A DNA stretch of 64,000 nucleotides from Longitalea arenae. Lineage in GTDB: Bacteria; Bacteroidota; Bacteroidia; Chitinophagales; Chitinophagaceae. Positions 55,652 to 64,000 of the stretch are shown here, piece by piece. Each line of letters starts with the position of its first letter. Positions within the stretch are counted from its first letter, which is position 1. The DNA is taken from positions 372,001-436,000 of the forward strand of contig NZ_JAFFJX010000004.1 of NCBI RefSeq assembly GCF_016924755.1, written 5' to 3'. Both the position numbers and the translations under genes were made by a program. The notes under the pieces are model-generated. The model was given only the letters and a program-made list of their open reading frames with translations. It was not told where the DNA came from and did not search any database.

Positions 55652-56788
55652 TCATTCTTCTTCCGCTGTATTCTTCATCTTACCCAATACGGCATAGGCA
55701 TTTTTAGTAACCACCTGCATGCCCTTTAACTCAATAGCTTTTGACTGAACGGCCACCCGGCCATTTTCCCTGATACCGGTTTCAACATCTACCAGCTGGA
55801 AATGCTTATTCCCGTTTACCTGCACAATATATTGCTGGTTGCCATAGCGCACTACAGCGTCTTCGGGCACCGTAAGCGAAGGAACATGTTCAATTTGTAT
55901 CGTGGCATTTAAAAACATGCCGGGCAACAGGTTTTTCGGCCTTGTTTTGAAATGGCAATGAATAATGCCACTGCGGTTCATATCTACATTGCGGGTAACC
56001 AGTATAACTTCACAATCGTATTCCTTGTCGGGCTCATCTACGAAAGACACTTTTACCAGCTGATCTACCTTTATTTTAGGCATATCCTTTTCAAAGACCG
56101 TTAATGCCGCATGGATATCATCGGGATTGATCAGTTCAAACAACACATCGGTAGCATTCACAAACTTGCCGATGTTAACATTCACTTTCGACACAAAACC
56201 ATTGATGGGCGAATACACCGGCACACTGCGGGAAATGGTATTTTCATTTAATGATGCCGGATTGATATTGATCAGCCGCAGTTTTTCTGCCAGCGCTTTT
56301 ACCTGTACTTTCTGCGCAGCAAAATCAGCATTTACTTGTTGAAAGGTTTTGGCCGCGGCCACCTGTTGTTCACTTAATTCCTTTTGCCGGTCATATTCCT
56401 GTTGTAAATATCGTAAGCGGGCCTGCGCCATCAGGTAATCCTGTTGCAGCTGCACCAACGCCTGGTCTTCGATAATGCCGATCACCTGGCCTTTGTTCAC
56501 ATGCATGCCGGGTAATAAGGTGGTATTTTTAAGATAACCGCCTAACGGAAAACTAACAGAAACGATATTCTGTGGCGGTACATCCACTACCCCATTTACT
56601 TTCAGCACATCGTTCAGATCCTCGGCTTTTACAGCCCCTATTTCAATGCCGGCATTTTTGATCTGCGCCCCGGTTAAGGCTACCGCATTCAGCTCCGTTT
56701 CTTTTTCCGCCTCGATGGCTTTTTCTCCCGGCGAGGAGGAACAGGCAATGGATAAAAACAATACTACTATATAGATGAAATGCTTCAT
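55652..56788 (-). CDS. RND efflux periplasmic adaptor (CzcB/CusB type), lipoprotein
   Basis: 378 residues. A lipoprotein signal (VVLFLSIACSSS) anchors it. The biotinyl-lipoyl-like, helical hairpin (about 110-185, QQDYLMAQARLRYLQQEY) and beta-barrel domains are in the usual order, with the PVYSPINGFVSKVNVNIGKFV strand pattern. It links the CzcA pump to the outer membrane channel for heavy-metal export. It starts 7 bp after the pump stop, so the two are co-transcribed. Confidence 0.92.
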   Translation of the reverse strand: MKHFIYIVVLFLSIACSSSPGEKAIEAEKETELNAVALTGAQIKNAGIEIGAVKAEDLNDVLKVNGVVDVPPQNIVSVSFPLGGYLKNTTLLPGMHVNKGQVIGIIEDQALVQLQQDYLMAQARLRYLQQEYDRQKELSEQQVAAAKTFQQVNADFAAQKVQVKALAEKLRLININPASLNENTISRSVPVYSPINGFVSKVNVNIGKFVNATDVLFELINPDDIHAALTVFEKDMPKIKVDQLVKVSFVDEPDKEYDCEVILVTRNVDMNRSGIIHCHFKTRPKNLLPGMFLNATIQIEHVPSLTVPEDAVVRYGNQQYIVQVNGNKHFQLVDVETGIRENGRVAVQSKAIELKGMQVVTKNAYAVLGKMKNTAEEE

Positions 56789-56795
56789 GTCATGT

Positions 56796-59700
56796 TCATT
56801 TTCCGGTTAAATATTCCAGTTCTATTATCGTGTTATTAAGGGCGTGCACGGCCTGCAGGTAACCCAGCTCTATGTTAACGGCGTTGTTCATTTGTAAGGT
56901 CCACTCAACATAACTCACATCGCCTTTTTCAAAACCCAGCCGGGCGTTGCGCGTAATTAAGGCCGCCTGTTGCAGACCGCTGCTTTCATAATACTGCACC
57001 TGCCCTGCATATTTTTTATAGGCTTCGTTCAGTTGCTGCCATTGATTGCTGATGTATTGGCTGGTAGCCGCTACTTCCATGCGGGCCGTTTCAACCTGTA
57101 CCTGCTCTGCTCTTATGCGCGCTTTTACGGCTTTATTGAACAGGGGCAATGCCACCGACAGCTGATAGATATTAAAGCGGTCACCGGCATTATAGTATTG
57201 TTGTGTAATACCGTCTTTCGACTGATAGCCTATGATCGATTGATTGCTGTAACCTACGGTAAAGCCCGGCGTAAGCTTTGCCTTTTCAATATTCGATTGG
57301 GCAGCATTTACTTTTACCTGCTGTTGTTGCACCTGTACGGCGGGATGACCCGCCAGGGCCATGCTATCGCTTATGCCGGTATATTCTTTCTTCAATACCT
57401 GGTATTCAGGCAGGAGGGCTTCATTTGTGTTGAGCAGCCATTGCAATTGCTGCTGCTCGATATGCAGATCGGCTTTTACCTGTTCCTGCTGCAGTTTAAG
57501 CTGCTGCACCTGGGCTTCTGCATTGCTTTTCTCCAACATCGTACTTTCGCCGGTCTTTAACCGCAGTGCAGCCGCCTGCAGAAAGCGGCTGTAAATAGAG
57601 TCGAGCCTCAATAACAATTGTTGCCGTTCCAGCAGATCTACCATATTATAGAAAACGGTTTTTACCGCTTTGTGCAATTCCTGCTGTTTTAACGCCACCT
57701 GGCTCGAAACGGCCTGCTCCTGCGCCTGATACAGTTCTTTCTGACGCCTGTATACGACCGGCAATTCAAATGACTGGTTAATGTAAAAGCGGGTATCGTT
57801 TTGAAAGCTGTTTATGTTGCCGTACTCAGCACCCAATTGGGTGCGTGGCAGCTGCGTAGCGGTGCGTTGCAATTGCCTGAAATAAGAAACACCATTGCGG
57901 CTGACCTTTAACGACAGGTTATTGGTATCTGCCCGCTGTAACATCTGCTCCAGTGCCATGGTGCGGCCAGGAGTTGTTTGTGTAAATGCCGGCTCACCGA
58001 TCCCCAAAAATAAAACAAGCGCTGCTATGACAGGTGTGGCCGGCTTCTTTACGCCTTTTTCAAACCACATATACAATACCGGCAAAACGATCAGCGTAAG
58101 CATGGTGGCCGTGATCAACCCGCCAATTACGACAGTGGCCAGCGGTCGCTGTACTTCGGCGCCGGCGCCCTGGCTTAATGCCATTGGTAAAAAGCCAAGC
58201 GATGCCACCGAGGCGGTCATTAACACCGGCCTTAAGCGTATGCGAGTTCCTTCCATAATGATCTGTTTAATGTCATGTATGCCATGATGTTTCAGCCGGT
58301 TGAATTCGGCAATAAGTACGATTCCATTCAATACAGCCACACCAAACAGGGCAATGAAACCAATGCCTGCCGAGATACTGAATGGCATGCCCCGCATCCA
58401 TAAGAATAAGATGCCGCCAATGGCAGATAAGGGAATGGCTGAGAATATCAGCAGCCCGTATTTAACTTTCCCAAATGCGAAATACAACATCACTAAAATG
58501 AGCAACAACACCACCGGTACTGCAATGGACAAACGCTGGCGGGCTTCCGTAAGATTCTGGAACTGTCCGCCATAATCAATGTAATACCCCGCCGGCAATT
58601 GCACCTGTTGTTTTATTTTTTTATCCAGTTCTTCTACAATGCTTTCCACATCGCGGCCCCGTACATTGAAGCCGGTTATGATCCTTCTTTTCGCGTCTTC
58701 ACGTTGTATTTGATTGGGACCATCTTTTATGGTTACGGAAGCCACCTGGCTCAAAGGAACCTGTGCGCCATTCGGCGTGGGAATTAACAGGTTCTGTACA
58801 TCCGTTATATCCTGCCGCTGGGTATTTTCTAAACGCACCACCAGGTCAAAACGCCTTTCCCCTTCATATACGAGTCCGGCGCTTTGTCCGGCAAAAGCCG
58901 TATTCAACACCCGGTTGATATCCTCGATATTCAAACCATAATGCGCAATCGCCGTTCTGTTGTAATTCACCAGAATTTGCGGTGTACCCGTCACTGTTTC
59001 CACATACAGATCGGTGGCTCCTTTTATACCACTCACCAGCGCACCGATCCGGTTGGCATATAAAGCCAGGGTATCTAGGTCTTCGCCGAATATCTTGCAC
59101 ACTACATCCTGCCGGGCGCCGCTGATGAGTTCATTGAACCGCATTTGCACCGGGTACATAAATCCAAAGGTGGCGCCAGGAATCTCCTGTAATGCCGCCT
59201 GCATCTTTTCTGCCAGCTCATCGAAGCTGCCGGCGCTGGTCCATTCCTTTTTATGTTTCAAGATCACCATCAGGTCGCTGGCTTCCATGGGCATGGGGTC
59301 GGTAGGAATTTCACTGTTGCCATTTTTACCAACCACTTTCAGCACTTCGGGGAAACGGGTTTTCAGAATATGCGAAGCCTGCGTTAATGTATTCACCGAG
59401 GCATTGATATTACTGCCGGTAAGCATGCGGGTCTCGATGGCAAAATCACCTTCTTCGAGTTCCGGAATAAATTCACCCCCCAATCTTGAGAATACAAAAA
59501 TGCTCGCCACAAAGAGTACGATACTGGCGGCAACAATTGTTTTAGGGAACCGCAGCATTTTTTTCAGCACAAGCCCGTAGATTTTTTCCAGGCCTTCCAT
59601 CATCCGGTCGCTAAAGCTTTTCTTGTGCGAAAGCTTTTTGCTGAGCAAAAGCGCCGTCATCATGGGCACATAGGTAAACGACAAGAGGAAGGCGCCCAAT

Positions 59701-61163
59701 AAAGCAAAGGTTACCGTTTGCGCCATGGGGCGGAACATTTTTCCTTCAATACCCTGTAAAGAATAAATCGGCAGGTAAACCACGAGGATGATGATCTGCC
59801 CGAATATGGCTGCATTCATCATTTTGGAAGCACTTTGCTGCACTTCTTCATCCATTGCGTTTTGGCTAAGCCGCTTTACGGCGGAGAAGTGTTTTGAATG
59901 ATGCAAACGATGCATCACCGCTTCTACAATGATCACGGCGCCATCTACGATCAATCCGAAATCAATGGCACCCAGGCTCATCAGGTTCCCGCTTACGCCA
60001 AATACATTCATCAATATAATGGCAAACAGCATCGACAAAGGAATAACAGAAGCCACTACCAGTCCGGCCCGCAGGTTACCCAAAAACACCACCAATACAA
60101 ATACCACGATCAATGCGCCTTCCACCAAATTGGTTTCCACGGTACCAATGGCATTGTTCACCATTTTGGTGCGATCGAGAAATGGTTCCACCACCACCCC
60201 TTCCGGTAAGGTCTGCTGGATCTTTGCTACTTTTTCCTTTACGCGCCTGATAACAGCGGAGGAGTTCTCGCCTTTTAACATCATCACCACCGCGCCCGCT
60301 ACTTCACCTTTATCGTTATACGTCATGGCGCCATACCGGGTAGCGCTTCCCAAACCTATAACAGCTACATCGCGCATTAACACCGGGATACCGGCCCCGG
60401 TCATTTTCACGACAATATTGCCGAGATCCTGTTCACTGCTTATCAAGCCTTCGCTTCGAATGAATAAGACCGTAGGTCCTTTTTCAATATAGGCGCCGCC
60501 GGTGTTTTGATTATTTTTCTCCAGGGCAGTGAATACATCATCGATAGTGAGGTTGTACGACTTTAATCGCGACGTGTTCACGGCGATCTCGTATTGCTTC
60601 AACAATCCGCCAAAACTGGCCACATCTGCCACACCTGGCGTACCCAGCAATTGCCGGCGAATGATCCAATCCTGGATCGTGCGCAGCTGCATGGGATCAT
60701 ATTTTTGCTCATAGCCTTTTTTAGCGCGCACTACATACTGGTATATTTCTCCCAGGCCGGTGGTTACAGGTCCCATTTCCGGTTTTCCCAGATTAGCGGG
60801 TATTTGGCTTTGCACCTGTTGCAAGCGTTCTGCGATCTGCTGACGGGCCCAGTACACATCAACATCTTCTTCAAATACAATGGTTACCACGGATAGTCCA
60901 AAACGGGAAAAACTCCTGATATTTTTGAGGCCGGGAATCGTGCTGTTGGCCTGTTCAATGGGAAAGGTGATCAATCGCTCCACGTCGGGGGCGCCCAGGG
61001 AGGGCGAGATAGTGATCACCTGCACCTGGTTATCGGTGATATCAGGCACTGCATCAACGGGCAGCCTGGTCACTGCATAACTGCCCCAACCGATAAGCGC
61101 CAGCACAAATAAACCGATCACCAGTTTATTCTTTATAGAAAAACGGATAATGGAATGGATCAT
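56796..61163 (-). CDS. CzcA/CusA heavy-metal RND pump fused to a TolC-like outer membrane factor
   Basis: 1455 residues from the ATG at 61163. The first ~1030 form a complete RND pump: 12 membrane segments, the proton-relay region around GAIDFGLIVDGAVIIVEAVMH (about 395-415), and porter domains with PDITDNQVQVIT at about 40. After a hydrophobic joint (TPVIAALVLFLGIG), the last ~400 residues are an outer membrane factor of the TolC/CzcC type, all coiled coil and beta. The pump should export divalent or monovalent heavy metals. The fusion is known in Bacteroidota. The start was chosen over an in-frame TTG 13 codons upstream. Confidence 0.93.
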   Translation of the reverse strand: MIHSIIRFSIKNKLVIGLFVLALIGWGSYAVTRLPVDAVPDITDNQVQVITISPSLGAPDVERLITFPIEQANSTIPGLKNIRSFSRFGLSVVTIVFEEDVDVYWARQQIAERLQQVQSQIPANLGKPEMGPVTTGLGEIYQYVVRAKKGYEQKYDPMQLRTIQDWIIRRQLLGTPGVADVASFGGLLKQYEIAVNTSRLKSYNLTIDDVFTALEKNNQNTGGAYIEKGPTVLFIRSEGLISSEQDLGNIVVKMTGAGIPVLMRDVAVIGLGSATRYGAMTYNDKGEVAGAVVMMLKGENSSAVIRRVKEKVAKIQQTLPEGVVVEPFLDRTKMVNNAIGTVETNLVEGALIVVFVLVVFLGNLRAGLVVASVIPLSMLFAIILMNVFGVSGNLMSLGAIDFGLIVDGAVIIVEAVMHRLHHSKHFSAVKRLSQNAMDEEVQQSASKMMNAAIFGQIIILVVYLPIYSLQGIEGKMFRPMAQTVTFALLGAFLLSFTYVPMMTALLLSKKLSHKKSFSDRMMEGLEKIYGLVLKKMLRFPKTIVAASIVLFVASIFVFSRLGGEFIPELEEGDFAIETRMLTGSNINASVNTLTQASHILKTRFPEVLKVVGKNGNSEIPTDPMPMEASDLMVILKHKKEWTSAGSFDELAEKMQAALQEIPGATFGFMYPVQMRFNELISGARQDVVCKIFGEDLDTLALYANRIGALVSGIKGATDLYVETVTGTPQILVNYNRTAIAHYGLNIEDINRVLNTAFAGQSAGLVYEGERRFDLVVRLENTQRQDITDVQNLLIPTPNGAQVPLSQVASVTIKDGPNQIQREDAKRRIITGFNVRGRDVESIVEELDKKIKQQVQLPAGYYIDYGGQFQNLTEARQRLSIAVPVVLLLILVMLYFAFGKVKYGLLIFSAIPLSAIGGILFLWMRGMPFSISAGIGFIALFGVAVLNGIVLIAEFNRLKHHGIHDIKQIIMEGTRIRLRPVLMTASVASLGFLPMALSQGAGAEVQRPLATVVIGGLITATMLTLIVLPVLYMWFEKGVKKPATPVIAALVLFLGIGEPAFTQTTPGRTMALEQMLQRADTNNLSLKVSRNGVSYFRQLQRTATQLPRTQLGAEYGNINSFQNDTRFYINQSFELPVVYRRQKELYQAQEQAVSSQVALKQQELHKAVKTVFYNMVDLLERQQLLLRLDSIYSRFLQAAALRLKTGESTMLEKSNAEAQVQQLKLQQEQVKADLHIEQQQLQWLLNTNEALLPEYQVLKKEYTGISDSMALAGHPAVQVQQQQVKVNAAQSNIEKAKLTPGFTVGYSNQSIIGYQSKDGITQQYYNAGDRFNIYQLSVALPLFNKAVKARIRAEQVQVETARMEVAATSQYISNQWQQLNEAYKKYAGQVQYYESSGLQQAALITRNARLGFEKGDVSYVEWTLQMNNAVNIELGYLQAVHALNNTIIELEYLTGK

Positions 61164-61340
61164 GAAATACTTTTTGGATGGGTACAGGTACACTATGGAC
61201 ATACTTGCATCGCATGGATCAGATCCGTATTATGCAGGCACCTTACCCGGTCGATATCAATACAAATCAATTGCAGGTGGTGTTACTCTAGCAGCAACGC
61301 CATCGCCAGTTCTTTTCAGGTAAATAAAACAATAATGATC

Positions 61341-61730
61341 TTAAGCGCAGCGGGGAGGTTGAAAGATATCTGCTACTGCCAGTAAGGAGTGATTATCTTC
61401 ATCGTGCAGAATAAACTCATTCTTCGTTTCGGTGCTGCGTACAATACATTCTATTGCAGTTGTAACCGGACATTCACAACAAACACTGGTATAGGTCACG
61501 CAACAATCGGAATGACGGAAAGGCAGCTGCTGATCGCGCTGGTAATCCTCGTCATGCACATACTGATGAATGTAATGTTCGTTTAAAAAAGCCAGCAGCG
61601 AAATAGCAGGATCCTGTTGCCGGTGCTCAATAAAATGCTGTATCAATACCGGCATGCGCAGAAACTGGTGCAGTTCTGAGAACGACAGCATATAAATACT
61701 CATGAAAAAAATGGCAACGGTCCTTTTCAC
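61341..61730 (-). CDS. Small His/Cys-rich protein in front of the metal-efflux genes
   Basis: 129 residues from the GTG at 61730, giving a short hydrophobic, possibly signal-like start (VAIFFMSIYMLSF). Residues include an ELHQFLRMPVLIQHFIEH helix, HYIHQYVHDEDYQ, then HSDCCVTYTSVCCECPV, so six Cys lie close together among several His. Such composition suits metal binding. It lies 177 bp before the CzcA-CzcC gene, so it may sense or buffer the exported metal. No family was identified. Frames upstream (to 61763) include ATG options. Confidence 0.68.
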   Translation of the reverse strand: MKRTVAIFFMSIYMLSFSELHQFLRMPVLIQHFIEHRQQDPAISLLAFLNEHYIHQYVHDEDYQRDQQLPFRHSDCCVTYTSVCCECPVTTAIECIVRSTETKNEFILHDEDNHSLLAVADIFQPPRCA

Positions 61731-61780
61731 GCCCCAAATGTACAAAAGACCGGCCCAATTCATTCCCTAATAATTATTTT

Positions 61781-61804
61781 TTAACCTGGGTTAATTCCTT
61801 AACC
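61781..61804. promoter_or_regulatory. TTAACC half-site cluster in the divergent promoter region
   Basis: TTAACC-TG-GGTTAA (61781-61794) is a palindrome. A third TTAACC follows (61799-61804). The direct copies are 18 bp apart. It lies between the metal-efflux leader gene and the LytTR gene, so a regulator such as the LytTR protein could act on both. Known LytTR sites are imperfect direct repeats, and this match is only positional. Confidence 0.35.
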
Positions 61805-61818
61805 CCTTAGAACTGAAT

Positions 61819-61869
61819 ATGGTATTACAATGATTGTTCATAAGTATAAATGTATCTTTACGATACCAT
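61819..61869. promoter_or_regulatory. ATGGTAT/ATACCAT inverted repeat before the LytTR gene
   Basis: ATGGTAT (61819-61825) and ATACCAT (61863-61869) form a 7-bp perfect inverted pair 37 bp apart. A third ATGGTAT covers the LytTR start codon (61882-61888). Possible autoregulatory site; not supported by any known consensus. Confidence 0.25.
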
Positions 61870-61881
61870 CAAGACATAGCT

Positions 61882-62757
61882 ATGGTATTTAACCGGCCGT
61901 TTCCTTTAGATAGCCCTTCGCGTACATCATTCCGCTACACTTTTTATGCGGCGCTGGTCGTGTTCCTGATCCTGGTCTTGTTGCAACCTTTTGGCATGGA
62001 TGCATTGAGCACGCCTACCCTTATATTTCACGCCGCCTTATATGCGCTGGTCACTTTTATTTGTGCAACAGCCAATACTTTCCTGCTGCCCTGGCTTTTT
62101 CCAGGCGTTTACCGGGAAGAAAAATGGACGGTGGGCAAAGAATTGTTGCACATGTGCTGGCACCTTGTTCCCATTGCCATCGGCAACTGGCTGTTGACCC
62201 ATTGGTTGTACCATTCGAAATTATCGGTGCATAACCTGTTCAGCTTTTTATGGATCACCTTTGTGGTAGGTATTTTTCCGCTCGGACTGAATATTTTACT
62301 GAAACAACAGCGGCTGCTAAAAAAATACCAGGCCGGCGCCTTGCGGCTCGATGAACAGCTGAAGCAACCAGAGCAGATGCCGCAACCTGAATCAGCGCTG
62401 CCCGGCATTTTAACTTTTACCAGTGAGAACGGCAAAGAACAGTTGAGCGTTGCCGTCAACGATCTTCGGTACATTACTGCTGCCGACAATTATATCCGCA
62501 TCTGCTTTATAAAAGGGCACGAGCCCGCCTTTCACCTGTTACGGAACACTTTACGAAAAGCAGAAGAGAGCCTGTCGGCTTTTCCTCAATTTTTCCGCTG
62601 TCACCGCGCCTATATAGTGAACCTGGTGGCGGTAGAACATGTAAGCGGAAATGCCCAGGGATATAAACTGCATTTAAGGGATGTGGAGGAGCTCATTCCG
62701 GTTTCCCGCAGTCTTAATGCCAGATTATCTGAAGTCTTAGGTGCAACGGTGAAATAA
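61882..62757 (+). CDS. Membrane-bound LytTR-type transcriptional regulator
   Basis: 291 residues from the ATG at 61882. Four membrane helices (about 20-135; FYAALVVFLILVLLQPFG, LIFHAALYALVTFICATA, IAIGNWLLTHWLY, LFSFLWITFVVGIFPLGLNIL) are followed by a linker (about 150-185) and a LytTR DNA-binding domain (about 190-285) with the ITAADNYIRICFIKG and RCHRAYIVNLVAVEH motifs. No kinase or receiver domain is present, so it would sense directly in the membrane. Its position next to the metal-efflux genes suggests it may control them, but that is inference. Confidence 0.9.
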   Translation: MVFNRPFPLDSPSRTSFRYTFYAALVVFLILVLLQPFGMDALSTPTLIFHAALYALVTFICATANTFLLPWLFPGVYREEKWTVGKELLHMCWHLVPIAIGNWLLTHWLYHSKLSVHNLFSFLWITFVVGIFPLGLNILLKQQRLLKKYQAGALRLDEQLKQPEQMPQPESALPGILTFTSENGKEQLSVAVNDLRYITAADNYIRICFIKGHEPAFHLLRNTLRKAEESLSAFPQFFRCHRAYIVNLVAVEHVSGNAQGYKLHLRDVEELIPVSRSLNARLSEVLGATVK

Positions 62758-62761
62758 AGCC

Positions 62762-62896
62762 GTTACAGGTTACATGGTACAGGTCGCAGGGACCTTCTTC
62801 AAAACTCATAACACAATCCAGGAAAACCTGAAACCTGTAACCTGCAACCTGTAACCTGCACCCCTGCAACCTGAACCTGCAACCCTGCAACCTGTA
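62762..62896. repeat. AACCTGTAACCTGCAACC word repeat
   Basis: Roughly ten imperfect copies of an AACCTG(T/C)A unit, densest at 62824-62895. A short inverted piece, GTTACAGGTTAC (62762-62773), lies immediately after the LytTR stop codon. A single word family, not seen elsewhere in the window. Confidence 0.7.
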
Positions 62897-62908
62897 ATGC
62901 GAGTTTTC

Positions 62909-62938
62909 TTTCCGTCCCAAACCCTTGCATTTCGTCCC
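62909..62938. promoter_or_regulatory. Pair of CGTCCC boxes before the small membrane protein
   Basis: TTTCCGTCCC (62909-62918) and ATTTCGTCCC (62929-62938) are direct repeats 20 bp apart, two turns of the helix. Regulators of the LytTR type bind pairs of direct repeats about 21-22 bp apart. They lie 83 bp before the ATG of the membrane protein and 152 bp after the LytTR gene. The match is by spacing only. Confidence 0.45.
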
Positions 62939-63020
62939 TTGTATTTGGAAAACGCACTGATCTACAGGCATTTTTGTAAAAAGAACCAGCACAACGCCGG
63001 TTACTATAAAAACCAGTTTT

Positions 63021-63713
63021 ATGACCAGCCTGTTAAAAATTATGCTCATCCTGCACATCATCAGTGGCTTTCTGTCCCTCGCTTGCGGACTGCTTTCCAT
63101 GCTTAACAAAAAAGGGGCGCGGCAACACCGGCTTACCGGGAAACTGTTCTTCGCCGGTATGACCGGTGTTTTTATAACAGCCACTTTTATTTCCATCGTA
63201 AAGAATATCCCCTTCCTGTTCATGGTGGGTTTTTTCAGCTATTATCTCGCCTGCTCTGGTTACCGGGCCCTCTATCTTAAAAAACTGCATTTGCAGCAAG
63301 GGCCCGCCCCGCTCGACTGGCTCATCAGCCTCACGGGCATCGTAGCTGGTTTGGCATTGACGGGGTTCAGCTATGTATGGTTCTCCGAGCGGGGTATGTG
63401 GGGAAGCGTGCCCCTCACCTTTGGTATTTTCTGTTTGCTGAGTGGCTGGAAGGACATCAGGCAATTTTACAAACGGCCGGCCAATAAACTTCATTGGTTC
63501 TTTACCCATGGCGGTAGAATGGGTGGCGCTTTTGCCGCTACCGTAACCGCCTTTATTGTAGTGAATATGCAGATAGGGTCCTTAACCTGGTTATTATGGA
63601 TATTACCCGGCGTATTGATCGGCACCTGGACCAGTTTGATCCTGACGCGTTACGGCAAGCAGTTCCAGCAGAAGAAAGCGGCTGTTCCCGGAGATACGGC
63701 GATCCCTAGTTAA
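63021..63713 (+). CDS. Small multi-pass membrane protein
   Basis: 230 residues with about seven hydrophobic segments (for instance IMLILHIISGFLSLACGLLSM, GVFITATFISI, FMVGFFSYYLAC, LISLTGIVAGLALTGFSYVW, TFGIFCLLSGW, AAFAATVTAFIVV and LWILPGVLIG). The pattern, with an early conserved His and HxLTGKLFF-like text, resembles DUF2306-type proteins of Bacteroidota, but this is not sure. It overlaps the convergent porin-like gene by 8 bp. Function unknown; possibly under LytTR control. Confidence 0.75.
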   Translation: MTSLLKIMLILHIISGFLSLACGLLSMLNKKGARQHRLTGKLFFAGMTGVFITATFISIVKNIPFLFMVGFFSYYLACSGYRALYLKKLHLQQGPAPLDWLISLTGIVAGLALTGFSYVWFSERGMWGSVPLTFGIFCLLSGWKDIRQFYKRPANKLHWFFTHGGRMGGAFAATVTAFIVVNMQIGSLTWLLWILPGVLIGTWTSLILTRYGKQFQQKKAAVPGDTAIPS

Positions 63714-64000
63714 CAAAACTCCAGAAAATACCGACCCTGATCTGTAAACCAGGATAGGGATAATTGACCGTTGGCACATTGTTATTGGTAAATCCGCCCT
63801 GGGGAAATTTGAGGGCATTCAGGTTTTCGGCCCGTACATAAGCACTAAAGCTCTTGATGCGGAAGTGCAGGTAAGCGCTGATATCAGGCATTTGTAAACG
63901 CACGGTAGTGGTATCCTGGTAGAAGTATTGGCCAATGATGGGCGAATACTGTGGTGCCTTGTAAGGCGTGAAATACCGCATTTCGCCGCCGAAGCTGATC
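63706..64000 (-). CDS. C-terminal part of a porin-like outer membrane protein, cut by the window edge
   Basis: At least 97 residues of a protein that continues beyond the window. The frame is open to base 64000. The visible strands (ISAYLHFRIKSFSAYVRAEN and YPYPGLQIRVGIFWSFVN) have the alternating aromatic pattern of an outer membrane beta barrel, and the end fits the Porin_10-like group of Bacteroidota. An ATG at 63981 is inside the frame and is not the start. Substrate unknown. Confidence 0.75.
   Translation of the reverse strand, partial: ISFGGEMRYFTPYKAPQYSPIIGQYFYQDTTTVRLQMPDISAYLHFRIKSFSAYVRAENLNALKFPQGGFTNNNVPTVNYPYPGLQIRVGIFWSFVN

Overview
The window reads as a chromosomal segment of a Bacteroidota bacterium, most likely of the Chitinophagaceae (Chitinophaga/Niastella type). 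The signs are a SusC-type receptor beside a FecR anti-sigma factor, a type IX secretion sorting domain, DUF2911, DUF3810 and Porin_10-like proteins, a CzcA-CzcC fusion pump, a LytTR regulator with a membrane sensor, a few matches to the Bacteroidota -7 box (TAnnTTTG), and an almost complete lack of Shine-Dalgarno sequences. Family assignment below Bacteroidota is inference. No rRNA, tRNA, CRISPR array, IS element or prophage was found.

Layout. 0-4.8 kb: SusC-like receptor and FecR anti-sigma on the minus strand, with no sigma factor in view. 5.4-18.9 kb: mostly housekeeping genes (DUF2130, phosphopantetheinyl transferase, dCTP deaminase, DUF3810 metalloprotease-like protein, O-methyltransferase, acyl-CoA carboxylase beta subunit, RNase HI, SNF2 helicase, ManA, YraN, YkgJ-type Cys cluster protein, XerD). 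19-23.7 kb: a T9SS sorting-domain remnant, an ECF sigma/anti-sigma pair, DUF2911, and a MarR-GNAT fusion. 23.8-31.0 kb: a tight minus-strand operon of M14 peptidase, PIG-L deacetylase, two tiny membrane proteins and a sodium:solute symporter, beside a divergent gamma-glutamyltransferase. 33-44 kb: DUF1572, KilA-N, a giant TamB-like protein, an FtsX/MacB permease and RibBA. 44.7-48 kb: an Oar-like TonB-dependent receptor.

48.4-55.6 kb is the most unusual region. It holds an esterase, an ATP-grasp ligase, a GCS2 carboxylate-amine ligase, a lipoprotein, an SGNH hydrolase, a class I glutamine amidotransferase, an apparently circularly permuted ATP-grasp protein and a cupin. The combination resembles an amide-bond-forming (amidoligase) pathway of unknown product. 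A perfect 14-bp inverted repeat overlaps the likely promoter of its second half.

55.7-63.7 kb: a heavy-metal RND efflux operon (CzcB adaptor, CzcA-CzcC fusion, small His/Cys-rich leader gene) faces a LytTR regulator and a small membrane protein. The right edge cuts a porin-like gene.

A second theme runs across the window. Many intergenic gaps are filled with degenerate short-word tandem repeats (for example GCAATTGGCAAT, CACCATTGACCATT, AACCTGTAACCTGC, AGCACATCAGCAAAT). These often begin exactly at stop codons, and several fold into inverted repeats.
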